From positions 1 to 37,155 of the forward strand of contig PWQX01000089.1 in the NCBI GenBank assembly GCA_003556605.1: a stretch of DNA of 37,155 nucleotides. Reading direction: 5' to 3'. The stretch is from Spirochaetaceae bacterium. Lineage in GTDB: Bacteria; Spirochaetota; Spirochaetia; DSM-27196; SLAA01. Within the stretch, counting starts at the first letter, position 1, and each line of letters begins with the position of its first letter. The translations under genes were made by a program, and so were the position numbers. The notes below the pieces were generated by a model, which was given only the letters and a program-made list of their open reading frames with translations, was not told where the DNA came from and did no database searches. Shown here piece by piece: positions 8,387-16,291 of the stretch.

Positions 8387-9127
8387 ATGGAACAACAGAG
8401 CCGAGTATTGTTTTGCGGCGACGCGCATTTGAAATCCGGTGCGGCGTATTTGGCCGGAGTCATGTCTCACCTCTCTATCTCTTATGATTACATAGAAATG
8501 CAGCAAAAGCTGCCGGATAAACAGCTTGAAAAGGGCTATGCACTGATTATCTTTAGTGACTATCCCAGTACAAATGTCTCAGACAAGCAGATGCTTACCC
8601 TGGTGCGCCTGATAGAAGCTGGAACATCGTTTTGCATGATAGGCGGATGGGAATCTTTTCACGGCTTGCTTGGGTTTTACGATAGAACTCCCTTAGCCGA
8701 GGCACTGCCGGTAAGGTGCAAGACAAGCGATGACCGGAATAACGTGTATCAGGGCTTCGTTGCGGAAGTATCTAAAGATCATGAAATAGTACGAGAGCTT
8801 CCTTTTCACGAGCCACCGGTCATGTGTGGCTACAATTCTTTCGCAGGCAAAGACGGATCCGAAGAGATCCTCAGGTTGAAGAGAATCGTCATCAAGGATG
8901 GCGTTATTTCGTTAGATGAGAAATCAGAACCACTATTGGTGCTCGGTAGATATGGACAAGGAAAGACTTGCGCGATTGCAACAGACTTTGCTCCGCACTG
9001 GGTTGGGGGCTTGGTTGATTGGGGTGATCAGCGTGTCCAGAGCCAGGCGCCCGGGGCAAATGCTATCGAAGTAGGAAATTATTACGTTCAATTCATCGGG
9101 AACATCCTCCGGCATTTGATCGGATAG
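8387..9127 (+). CDS. Putative glutamine-amidotransferase-like protein (DUF1355 type)
   Basis: 246 aa, no signal peptide. It resembles the class I glutamine-amidotransferase-like fold of PF07090: RVLFCGDAH at the start, a mid stretch YALIIFSDYPS and LIEAGTSFCMIGGWESFHG, and a C-terminal VLGRYGQGKTCAIATDFAPHW. The nucleophile-elbow cysteine of true amidotransferases is replaced by an IGGW turn, so glutaminase activity is unlikely. Such proteins often sit in sugar-catabolic clusters with trehalose-utilisation-like roles. The ATG follows GAGG with short spacing. It is downstream of the permeases (34-base gap) and likely in the same transcript. Its exact role is unknown. Confidence 0.75.
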   Translation: MEQQSRVLFCGDAHLKSGAAYLAGVMSHLSISYDYIEMQQKLPDKQLEKGYALIIFSDYPSTNVSDKQMLTLVRLIEAGTSFCMIGGWESFHGLLGFYDRTPLAEALPVRCKTSDDRNNVYQGFVAEVSKDHEIVRELPFHEPPVMCGYNSFAGKDGSEEILRLKRIVIKDGVISLDEKSEPLLVLGRYGQGKTCAIATDFAPHWVGGLVDWGDQRVQSQAPGANAIEVGNYYVQFIGNILRHLIG

Positions 9128-9157
9128 CTATGTGCTCGTGTTAGGGGAGAACAGCAG

Positions 9158-10300
9158 TTGAACCACCGAGAAAGGGTTATGACTGCTCTTGAACATAAAG
9201 AACCCGACCTCCTTCCGTTGGATTTCGGCTCGACGCCGACGAGCACTATAACAAAAGGCGCGTATACGAGACTCCGTACTTACTTGGGTATGGAAGAGAA
9301 ACCGATAGAGTTCTTTAATTTCGCAGCACAATCGGTTGTTCCTGATGAAGAAGTTCTCCGACGCTTTTGTGTTGATACTCGAGCTGTCAGTGACACGAAG
9401 GTGTTGGCGGACAGTGTGTCGCCCGAGCGGGTAGAGGGATACGACGAGTTTACCGATGCGTGGGGGATCCGGCATCGCAAACCCGCTACCGGGGGTTTCT
9501 ACTATGACCCGTACGGTCATCCGTTACGCGGGAAGAATGGTGATGAGATTGGGCGCTATCCACTCCCTGATCCGAAAGAGTTGGTTAACGGTGAAGCCTT
9601 GAGGCAGCGATGTATCACCGTACGAGAGAACGGGTTTCCGGTAGTTCTGGGGAAAGGATTTGCTTTTGGGCTGATGCACACCGGTGCGTATCTTCTTGGG
9701 TATGAGGATTTCTTGAGTAGGATGATTCTGGAGCGGCGTTTGGTGGAGTCACTACTGGAGAAGATCCTGTATCATAAGCTTGTCTTCTATGAGCATGTGT
9801 TGCAGGCCGCCGGTGAGTATATCGATATCGTTGTCGAAGCAGATGACCTTGGTACTCAAAGAGGGCCATTCATATCTCCCGACCTGTACCGCACTTTGAT
9901 CAAACCGTTGCAGGCGAAGCTCTTCCGAGGCATCAAGCAAATGGCTTCTCACGTGAAGATCCTGTATCATTCCGATGGGTCAATATATGAGTTTATACCT
10001 GATCTAATTGAAATAGGGGCGGATGCGCTCAACCCGGTCCAGATCAGTGCGGATCGGATGAATCCTGAGCTGCTGAAGAGCGAGTTTGGCAGCGAAATCA
10101 CCTTTTGGGGAGGGGGGATTGATACGCAGGAGGTGCTCCCCAAGGGGGATATCGAGGCCATTAGGAGGTCGGCGGAACGGCTGATATCGGTGTTTTCTAA
10201 AAATGGTGGGTATGTGTTCTCGACTGTCCACAATATTCAGGATGATGTTGCTCCTGAGCATATCGTGGCGCTGTTTGATGAAGTCAACAAAGGCCGGTAG
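9158..10300 (+). CDS. URO-D/MtaA-superfamily protein, sugar-cluster type (copy 1)
   Basis: 380 aa from TTG 9158, which has AGGGGAG 10-11 bases upstream and gives the family start NHRERVMTALEHKEPDLLP. It is a URO-D TIM barrel, as in uroporphyrinogen decarboxylase and MtaA/MtbA methyltransferases. The zinc-binding HxC...C set of the methyltransferases is changed: here YHSDGS puts His271 and Asp273 in place of H-x-C, and VHNIQ puts His358 where the C-terminal cysteine usually is. So neither haem synthesis nor CoM methyl transfer is likely. It closes the ABC operon (30-base gap after the amidotransferase-like gene), pointing to a role with the imported compound or with a methylated derivative. 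Related to the gene at 11491-12576. Confidence 0.88.
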   Translation: MNHRERVMTALEHKEPDLLPLDFGSTPTSTITKGAYTRLRTYLGMEEKPIEFFNFAAQSVVPDEEVLRRFCVDTRAVSDTKVLADSVSPERVEGYDEFTDAWGIRHRKPATGGFYYDPYGHPLRGKNGDEIGRYPLPDPKELVNGEALRQRCITVRENGFPVVLGKGFAFGLMHTGAYLLGYEDFLSRMILERRLVESLLEKILYHKLVFYEHVLQAAGEYIDIVVEADDLGTQRGPFISPDLYRTLIKPLQAKLFRGIKQMASHVKILYHSDGSIYEFIPDLIEIGADALNPVQISADRMNPELLKSEFGSEITFWGGGIDTQEVLPKGDIEAIRRSAERLISVFSKNGGYVFSTVHNIQDDVAPEHIVALFDEVNKGR

Positions 10301-10333
10301 GAATATCGAACCCAGCTCGTAATTTGCGCTGTT

Positions 10334-10369
10334 CACATGCCCTCGGCATGTGGGTTGCGCATAGCAACC
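10334..10369. terminator. Two back-to-back hairpins between convergent operons
   Basis: CACATGCC-CTC-GGCATGTG... (10334-10352; 8-bp stem) is followed at once by GGTTGC-GCATA-GCAACC (10353-10369; 6-bp stem). They lie 34 bases after one stop codon and 62 bases before the other, so they probably end transcription from both sides. No T runs. Confidence 0.55.
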
Positions 10370-10430
10370 AAGGTCTTACTACGGAATCCACACCGTTGTG
10401 TCGTTCCTACGGATCACCAATGCGGCTGTT

Positions 10431-11273
10431 TCATAAATGGCGCTGAAGGTATTGCTTCGCCTGAACAATAGCTTCGGTTAATGACATCTCGCCATGACGT
10501 CGGTCAAGCTCTATTTCAATTGTATACGCTCCAGCATACCCGAGGGTATCAAGCTCGGCAAGGAACTGCGGCATGTCGAGGTCACCGCTTCCAATCGGAA
10601 CCTCTATGCCAAGCTCCTTACCGTCTGTTGGGTATTTCCCGTCCTTCACGTGCACGCCGCGGATGAACTTCCCTAGCACTTTTAGTGAGTCAACGGGATT
10701 ACCCTTGCCGTACATGACTAGGTTTGCGGGGTCTAGATTGACCCCGAGGTTTTCGGCGCCGATATCTTCGATTGTTCTAAGCAATGTTACAGGGGTTTCT
10801 TGGCCGGTCTCGAAACAGAAGCACTGTCCGTTGTTCTTACAGTATTCGGCAATATCTCGCAGTGTATCTATAAGCCCTCCGTACAGAGGATCGGACGGAT
10901 TTTCCGGGATGAATCCGACATGTGTGGCGATGCAATCGACATCAAGGAGCTTCGCGAAGTTCGATGCGCTCTTCATAATCGCTGCGCGTTCTTCACGGTA
11001 CCGCAACGGTACAAGCCCAACTGTACCTGGCCCATCTACGAAGTTCCATTTGGTTTTTCCCGGCCAGCCCGCCCAGAGCATTGTTACTTTTAGACCATTC
11101 TTTCTGCAAAACCAATTGATCCAATCAGCATTCTTGCTCGTGTACAGTCCCGGTACGTTGTTTGAGATCTGGCATGTCTTAAATCCGAAGCGAACGACGC
11201 GTTCGAACAGAGGTTGGAGCGAGTGTGAATCATCGGAATCAACTAGCTTAATCAGCAACCCTAATTGTTTCAC
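10431..11273 (-). CDS. Sugar phosphate isomerase/epimerase (xylose-isomerase-like TIM barrel)
   Basis: 280 aa from GTG 11273, which follows AGGAGGG with a 5-base gap; the open frame continues 60 codons upstream but that part is not family-like. The AP_endonuc_2/xylose isomerase-like barrel is seen in FGFKTCQISN, THVGF, CFETGQETP (metal-binding Glu), NLDPANL and GVHVKDGKYP with IGSGDLDMPQFLAEL near the end, followed by YTIEIE. Such proteins interconvert ketoses or keto-acids with a divalent metal, for example D-tagatose 3-epimerase or hydroxypyruvate isomerase relatives. It is last in the minus-strand operon after the Gfo/Idh/MocA and URO-D-like genes; the 217-base gap before it holds no gene. 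Confidence 0.88.
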   Translation of the reverse strand: MKQLGLLIKLVDSDDSHSLQPLFERVVRFGFKTCQISNNVPGLYTSKNADWINWFCRKNGLKVTMLWAGWPGKTKWNFVDGPGTVGLVPLRYREERAAIMKSASNFAKLLDVDCIATHVGFIPENPSDPLYGGLIDTLRDIAEYCKNNGQCFCFETGQETPVTLLRTIEDIGAENLGVNLDPANLVMYGKGNPVDSLKVLGKFIRGVHVKDGKYPTDGKELGIEVPIGSGDLDMPQFLAELDTLGYAGAYTIEIELDRRHGEMSLTEAIVQAKQYLQRHL

Positions 11274-11490
11274 GTGAACCCTCCTGTGGTACCGGTCAAT
11301 CGCTCGCGCTTTGATCGGTTCCATTGCAGACTCTGTTGCGAAACTCTTCGAGATACACGCAGAGAATGTCGAAAACGTAATCAACGGGAGTAACGCTGCG
11401 GTCGGGGCAACCAAAGCGGAAAGCTCCACCCCATTGTCATCAGAAGCGTGCAACGGTCAGCACAAAACGCGCTCTTGTTCTTCTAAGAGA

Positions 11491-12576
11491 TCATGAATGC
11501 GGGCGATACGTATCAATTTCTCCAAAAAACGCGTATACGTTCTCTAATGGGGTATCCGGCTGGATGTTATGCGCAGGAGCGATAATGAATCCTCCGTTGG
11601 TTGCCGCCTGGTCGATGCGAAGACGAACTTCTTCCCGAACGCGGCGGGCGTCACCAAAGGGTAGAACCTCCTGCTCATCGACCCCACCGAAGAAGGCGAG
11701 AACCTCGCCATACTCGGACTTGAGCGCCCCAAGGTCAATGCCGCGTGCTCCTGGTTGTATTGGGTTCAAGACTTCCATTCCGATTTCAATCAAATCAGGT
11801 ATTATCGGCGTAATTGAGCCGTCCGAGTGGTACGCAATCTTGACTTCAGGGTTTGCTTTCTTAAATGATTCAAAAAGATAGGCCATCCTCGGTTTGAATA
11901 CACTTCTCCACAAATTAGGTGATAAGAGCATTCCCGTCTGGGTTCCAAAGTCATCACCCGTCCATATCATGTCAACGCCCAATTCTATCATCTTCAAGCC
12001 GCACGATAGACTATACGCTTGAATCTTGTCCAAGAGAGCGAATACATACTCCTCCTCTTGCTGTAAGTCGATTAGAAACTTCTCTAGGCCCACCAGATTC
12101 CAACACAGCTCGAATATAGTAGTCTCGAGGTTTCCGATAATTGCAAATTGATCTCCATACGTTTCTATTTGTTCCTTTGCCCACTTCCAGATCTCCGGAT
12201 CGTCTAAGCCGGGCGCCTGAAAGCGCTCAATGTCTTCTCTGGAGGCTGCTGAAGAGAGCGGACGCTCCACTATTTCGGTATAGTATCCTACTCGCCTACA
12301 GACGAACCCAAAATCATCGATTAATACGCCCCTTTTCCAACGATCTTGAACGTCTGCAGGCCAGGTTGGTCTGATCGCAACCGCATCGTTGCCCAGTTTA
12401 GTCAGCACCTCAGCATGGGATATCCTTTGGGACATTCTCGCGAGTACCGGCTCGGTATCCACTCCCAATCCCAGCGCGAGCTCTTCGGCTACTTGCGGGG
12501 TAAGCGTTGTATAAGTAGGTACTCTATCTGTTTCTTGGTGATTGAGGGCTTGCAAAAAGCGTTGTTTCGGTAGCAT
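11491..12576 (-). CDS. URO-D/MtaA-superfamily protein, sugar-cluster type (copy 2)
   Basis: 361 aa from ATG 12576 (a TTG at 12582 would add two residues; no clear ribosome site for either). It starts with the family motif MLPKQRFLQALNHQETDRVP. As in the plus-strand copy, the usual metal-binding cysteines are replaced: YHSDGS (His250, Asp252) and AHNIQPDTPLENV (His336). The shared stretches PDLIEIG, LNPIQ, LKSEYG and EQEVLP show the two are homologues, though clearly diverged outside the core. No corrinoid protein is encoded nearby. It sits between a Gfo/Idh/MocA dehydrogenase and a sugar epimerase, indicating sugar or polyol catabolism rather than haem synthesis. Substrate unknown. Confidence 0.88.
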   Translation of the reverse strand: MLPKQRFLQALNHQETDRVPTYTTLTPQVAEELALGLGVDTEPVLARMSQRISHAEVLTKLGNDAVAIRPTWPADVQDRWKRGVLIDDFGFVCRRVGYYTEIVERPLSSAASREDIERFQAPGLDDPEIWKWAKEQIETYGDQFAIIGNLETTIFELCWNLVGLEKFLIDLQQEEEYVFALLDKIQAYSLSCGLKMIELGVDMIWTGDDFGTQTGMLLSPNLWRSVFKPRMAYLFESFKKANPEVKIAYHSDGSITPIIPDLIEIGMEVLNPIQPGARGIDLGALKSEYGEVLAFFGGVDEQEVLPFGDARRVREEVRLRIDQAATNGGFIIAPAHNIQPDTPLENVYAFFGEIDTYRPHS

Positions 12577-12670
12577 GCCCAATTGTAATACCGGAAACCG
12601 GAAAATCCAAGAGCCCGCTCGTGCAGAAATGCAATCTGGGCATGGTCGCCGGCGCCTTGAGACGATAGGG

Positions 12671-12697
12671 CCCGGCTCGGCTTTGCCGGAGGCCGGG
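12671..12697 (-). terminator. Hairpin between Gfo/Idh/MocA and URO-D-like genes
   Basis: CCCGGC (12671-12676) pairs with GCCGGG (12692-12697), with an inner CGGC-TTT-GCCG stem. It lies 71 bases after the oxidoreductase stop on the minus strand and has no T run, so it may be a partial terminator or a processing stem within the operon. Confidence 0.45.
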
Positions 12698-12767
12698 TCT
12701 TGCTGTTGCCACCGCCGTTGCCGTGTCGCTTCGGCCCTACCGTCAGCAGACTGGACCTATTGTTTGA

Positions 12768-13913
12768 TCAAATAGCTACCCAGCTTCGCCTGTTGTTGCT
12801 TTCGATGATCTTCTCTATTATCCTCATCTCTCGCAGCCCGTCACGAAACGTAGGATATAGAGGCTTCTCCGAGGGGCGCCCCTGTTGCACGTCTGCACAG
12901 ACTTCTTTGCAAAGGGCTCTGCAGGCATCATGGAATCCTTCATTGTGGCCCGCTGGTATAGTCATCAGTTGCGCTGCTTCCGGGTACGATAGCGATGGAT
13001 CTTTCAGCAGGATTTCGTTACTTCTGTCCCGATGGCCGAGCCAGAGTTGATTCGGTGATTCCGAATCCCATGCGGCAGATTGCTTAGATCCGTCCAGCTC
13101 AAAATAGAGCCGGCATTTGCGGCCGGCGGACACCTGGCTCACGGTTAGAACTCCGCGCTCACCGTCTTTGAAGCGAAACAGCATTGTCGCGTAATCTTCT
13201 GTATCGATCGGTATTTCAACATAATCCTCCGGCTTCAAGAGTACGTTTGAAAACGTCTCCACCGGTTTCTTAGGCTTCTTTCTGGTTTTGTGCATCGTCG
13301 CAAAATCCGCAAAGACTTCTACGATCTCTATCCCGGAGACATATTCAACCAAATCCATCCAATGTGATCCGATATCTGCCACAGCTCTCGACTCCCCAGA
13401 CAACGACGATTCCAGTCTCCAGTTGTAATCGGTGTCGTAATAGAGCCAATCCTGTAGAAATGAGCCGTGTATCGAGAATATTCTCCCCATATCGCCACGA
13501 TCAACCATTGTCCTCAGCTGCCTTATCAGCGGATAATATCTTATATTAAAATTAATTACGTTGATCAGACCTTTTGTCTGAGCAAGCTCCGTCAGTTCTT
13601 CTGCTTCTGCAACGCTCATTGCTAGTGGCTTCTCGCAAATGACATGTTTTCCGGCCTCAAGTGCGGCCTTAGTTGCTTCGTAGTGCAAATGATTTGGAGT
13701 GCAGACATGAACAACCTGCAGTTGATCATCTCTAAGCATTTCTCTATAGTCCCCATACCACCGATCCACTCCAAGCTCAAGCGCCTTCTTTTCGCTGGTT
13801 TCATCGCCATCATCAGCCAATGCCCTCACGTGAATATTCGCAAGCCTTCTCAACGCGCCGATATGCACGGGTCCGATAAAGCCTGTTCCGATTATCCCAG
13901 CCTGGATTTTCAT
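12768..13913 (-). CDS. Gfo/Idh/MocA-family NAD(P)-dependent oxidoreductase
   Basis: 381 aa. The N-terminal Rossmann domain has GIIGTGFIG (about 6-14), then CTPNHLHYEA and the family EKP motif with catalytic Lys95 (CEKPLAMS). The C-terminal alpha/beta domain includes NFNIRYYPLI and ADIGSHWMD, whose Asp and His are the usual active-site pair. Members oxidise hydroxyls of sugars, inositols and sugar acids using NAD(P)+. An AGGAGG-type site lies about 8 bases before ATG 13913. It is first in the minus-strand catabolic operon and probably oxidises a carbon of the imported sugar, to be followed by the epimerase step. Substrate unknown. Confidence 0.92.
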   Translation of the reverse strand: MKIQAGIIGTGFIGPVHIGALRRLANIHVRALADDGDETSEKKALELGVDRWYGDYREMLRDDQLQVVHVCTPNHLHYEATKAALEAGKHVICEKPLAMSVAEAEELTELAQTKGLINVINFNIRYYPLIRQLRTMVDRGDMGRIFSIHGSFLQDWLYYDTDYNWRLESSLSGESRAVADIGSHWMDLVEYVSGIEIVEVFADFATMHKTRKKPKKPVETFSNVLLKPEDYVEIPIDTEDYATMLFRFKDGERGVLTVSQVSAGRKCRLYFELDGSKQSAAWDSESPNQLWLGHRDRSNEILLKDPSLSYPEAAQLMTIPAGHNEGFHDACRALCKEVCADVQQGRPSEKPLYPTFRDGLREMRIIEKIIESNNRRSWVAI

Positions 13914-14275
13914 TTCCTCGTCCTCCTGTGCTCCTGTGCATTATGTTTGCTGTAACAGTGTCCCATTTTAACAGCTTTACGAAGATTTTGCTCTTAGCAG
14001 GGCGCCTTATCTACGGCTTTGCTGCCGGAATTCCGCCGCTTCAGAACGACGCGTATTACCGGAAACAGGCTATGGGCCGCTTTGCCCTGAGCACCGAGGT
14101 GCGTACGTTGAGCCGGCGGCCGGTGGAGCGCACGAGGTGCGGATTGCATTCGACTCTGAGATTCTTTGCACTATTTTGACGCGGTGCGGACTCCGTATTG
14201 ATATGTGTACTGTACTTTGCAAGGCAAGAAGCATCAAAGTACCGAGTTTCGCGGTGCAAAGAAGGAGTGCATATT
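13914..14275. other. Divergent intergenic region
   Basis: It separates the minus-strand oxidoreductase operon from the plus-strand DUF4168 gene. No gene is supported: an 83-codon open frame at 13928-14179 has no family likeness or ribosome site. A candidate promoter for the DUF4168 gene is at 14176-14204. For the oxidoreductase only weak -10-like boxes (TAAAAT, CATAAT) can be seen on the minus strand. Confidence 0.5.
14176..14204 (+). promoter_or_regulatory. Candidate promoter of the DUF4168 gene
   Basis: TTGACG (14176-14181), a 17-base spacer and TGATAT (14199-14204). The -35 box is good and the -10 box poor. It would give a leader of about 65 nt before the AAGGAG site and ATG at 14276. Confidence 0.35.
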
Positions 14276-14776
14276 ATGAAGAACAGACGGTTCAATCTGT
14301 CGATGGTGTTAACAGTTCTGATTCTGGCGGCGTTGTTCGTGACCCCGGTGGCGGCGCAGCAGGAAGGTTTTGACGATCCGATGCAGCAACCGGAGGCCCC
14401 CCAAGTTGACGTTGACTCCGCTGAGCTTGATCAGTTCGCCGATGCAATGAACGAGGTGCAGGAGATTCAGATCGATTCGCAAACGCGGATTGAAAGCGAG
14501 ATCGACGCTTCGGAGCTTGATCAGCAGCGATTCCAGGAGATTCACAGCGCGGCGATCAACCCACAGGTTGAAGCTCCGGAGGATATCTCGGACGCGGAGC
14601 AGGCGGCCTATGACGACCTGCTCGATGACTTGGTAAACGTTGAGCAGGAGGCGCAGGAAGAGATGCAGATGGCGGTGCAGGACGCCGGTCTTGACGTAGA
14701 GCGGTTCAACGAGATTGCAACCGCCATTCAGCAAGACGATGAGCTGTGGCAGCGCCTGCAGGAGCGCATGCAGTAA
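14276..14776 (+). CDS. Exported DUF4168-domain protein
   Basis: 166 aa from ATG 14276, with AAGGAG 8 bases upstream. Residues 1-28 are a Sec signal peptide (KNRR, hydrophobic core, cleavage after PVAAQ-like AA). The mature part is very acidic, Gln-rich and helical. It contains DUF4168 in two copies or one extended copy: LDQFADAMNEVQEIQIDS and, at the end, LDVERFNEIATAIQQDDELWQRLQERM, the typical family ending. DUF4168 proteins are periplasmic or envelope-linked and of unknown function. It is transcribed alone. Confidence 0.8.
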   Translation: MKNRRFNLSMVLTVLILAALFVTPVAAQQEGFDDPMQQPEAPQVDVDSAELDQFADAMNEVQEIQIDSQTRIESEIDASELDQQRFQEIHSAAINPQVEAPEDISDAEQAAYDDLLDDLVNVEQEAQEEMQMAVQDAGLDVERFNEIATAIQQDDELWQRLQERMQ

Positions 14777-15167
14777 GCCAATACCGCCCTCATTGAATAC
14801 TGCCGGCGGTGATGTATGTTTGCCGTTCAGCAGCCGATATAGCCCCCCCACCCGCGGCCCGCTCGCATGTCATGACGAGACACTCAAAATGCGGCGGGTC
14901 GCTTTTGCGTTCTCGCCCCGGCGAGCGGTGCCATGATAACATGTAGGCGGTCAGGAACAGCGGCGCGCATGGCCTCATGAAATGACGCGCCGGTATTTCC
15001 AAAAAGCCCAATGGCTTGACATTCGCCGAAGCTTAGAGTACGTTAACCGCTATAATCGGCAGGACTAAGTGCGCGTAGCTAAGGCAAGGCTCGGTAACAC
15101 GAACCGCCGGCCTCATGCTTGACCTTGCCCGTGCTTTTCGCTACCGTGCTGCTTGTTACTGATACGC
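14777..15167. other. Intergenic region before tRNA-Glu
   Basis: No gene is supported. It holds an inverted repeat GGCGCG/CGCGCC around 14963-14994 and, toward the end, promoter-like boxes for the tRNA. A perfect TATAAT at 15051-15056 has no fitting -35 box and may be incidental. Confidence 0.45.
15016..15044 (+). promoter_or_regulatory. Candidate promoter of tRNA-Glu
   Basis: A consensus TTGACA (15016-15021) is followed after 17 bases by TACGTT (15039-15044), giving a precursor leader of about 115 nt. A second candidate lies nearer: TTGACC (15119-15124), 17 bases, TACCGT (15142-15147), which would start about 14 nt before the tRNA. Either may be used. Confidence 0.4.
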
Positions 15168-15242
<75 letters not shown>

Positions 15243-15254
15243 AAGAGTCGAATC

Positions 15255-15293
15255 GGCCGCTTGGCGCGCATCTGCGGGCAAGCGGCCTTTTTT
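15255..15293 (+). terminator. Intrinsic terminator of tRNA-Glu
   Basis: A perfect 9-bp stem, GGCCGCTTG (15255-15263) with CAAGCGGCC (15279-15287), a 15-base loop and six T (15288-15293), starting 12 bases after the tRNA. Confidence 0.92.
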
Positions 15294-15376
15294 GCGAATG
15301 AAAATCCATGACAGTTTGTTTCAAAGCAGCAGGTCGCGTGGTCGGCAAAGGCTGAACGGCTCAACTTGATTGATGG

Positions 15377-15401
15377 CTGCACCGGCTGCAAGCCGGTGCA
15401 G
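15377..15401 (-). terminator. Hairpin after the slipin gene
   Basis: A perfect 11-bp stem, CTGCACCGGCT (15377-15387) with AGCCGGTGCAG (15391-15401), and a 3-base loop, 66 bases beyond the slipin stop on the minus strand. No T run follows, but it is the obvious end of the NfeD-slipin transcript. Confidence 0.6.
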
Positions 15402-15466
15402 TCTGATCGTAACTATCTGAGCTGAGGGGAACCGAAAACCCTTTAACGAAAAATCGTGCGTTACTG

Positions 15467-16276
15467 TTACTGCTGCTCGTCTTCAGTGTATTTGCGTCTT
15501 ACGTTTTCGAGAAACGGCAGAATCTGTCCGAGCTCAATCGGCAGCGGGAACACTAAGGTTGACGCTTGCTCGGCGGCGACTTCGGACGCGGTGCGCAGCG
15601 ATCGCAGTGTCATAGCGCCCGGTTCGTTGTGCAGGATCTTGGCCGCCTCGGCGAGGCGTATCGAGGCTTCTTTCTCACCCTCGGCCTGGATCACGATTGC
15701 GCGCCGAGTGCGTTCGGCCTCGGCTTGCCGAGCGATCGCCCGCTGCATGTCCGTTGGGATTACGACGTCTTTGATTTCAACGGCAGATACTTTGATACCC
15801 CACGGATCGGTCGCTTCATCGATAATCTGCTGCAGTACCTTGTTTAGCTTGTCGCGCTCGGACAGCAGCTCATCAAGCTGTGCTTGGCCGACGACGCTAC
15901 GAACCGTTGTTTGGGCGAGCTGAATCGTAGCTTCGTGGTAGCGCTGCACGTTTACGATGGCTTTGCTTGCGTCGACCACCCGGTAGTACAGGACGGCGTT
16001 TACCTTGCACGAGACGTTATCGTTAGTAATGACTTCCTGAACCGGCACGTCGTACACCACGGTGCGCAGCGGTACACGGATCAGGCGGTCGACGATCGGG
16101 ATAATCACGATCAACCCAGGGCCCTTCAGCCCGATGAGTCGACCTAAACGGAGGATCACCGCGCGTTCCCACTCGCTGATTATATGAATCGCGAGGATCA
16201 ATAACACCAGGACAACGGCGACTCCCCCGATCAAACTGACAGTTTGTCCTCCTAAGAGGTTCAGTATTGCACCCAT
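15467..16276 (-). CDS. Slipin (stomatin-like SPFH/band 7 membrane protein)
   Basis: 269 aa. One membrane helix at about 14-33, then the SPFH domain with [39 protein letters not shown] and a coiled-coil region with [24 protein letters not shown]. It forms ring-like oligomers in inner-membrane microdomains. In archaea and bacteria the partner NfeD protease cleaves the stomatin C-terminus; here the hydrophobic tail [17 protein letters not shown] would be that site. AGGAGG precedes the ATG. It is 15 bases downstream of the NfeD gene, so they share an operon. Confidence 0.95.
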   Translation of the reverse strand: MGAILNLLGGQTVSLIGGVAVVLVLLILAIHIISEWERAVILRLGRLIGLKGPGLIVIIPIVDRLIRVPLRTVVYDVPVQEVITNDNVSCKVNAVLYYRVVDASKAIVNVQRYHEATIQLAQTTVRSVVGQAQLDELLSERDKLNKVLQQIIDEATDPWGIKVSAVEIKDVVIPTDMQRAIARQAEAERTRRAIVIQAEGEKEASIRLAEAAKILHNEPGAMTLRSLRTASEVAAEQASTLVFPLPIELGQILPFLENVRRKYTEDEQQ

Positions 16277-16291
16277 TGCGCGCCTCCTGAA

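Noticed and set aside
13928-14179. 83-codon frame between the oxidoreductase and DUF4168 genes
   Set aside because: No ribosome site, no recognisable motif, and it overlaps the candidate promoter region.
15051-15056. Perfect TATAAT as a stand-alone promoter of tRNA-Glu
   Set aside because: No -35 box at 15-19 bases; the TTGACA upstream is 29 bases away and fits TACGTT better.
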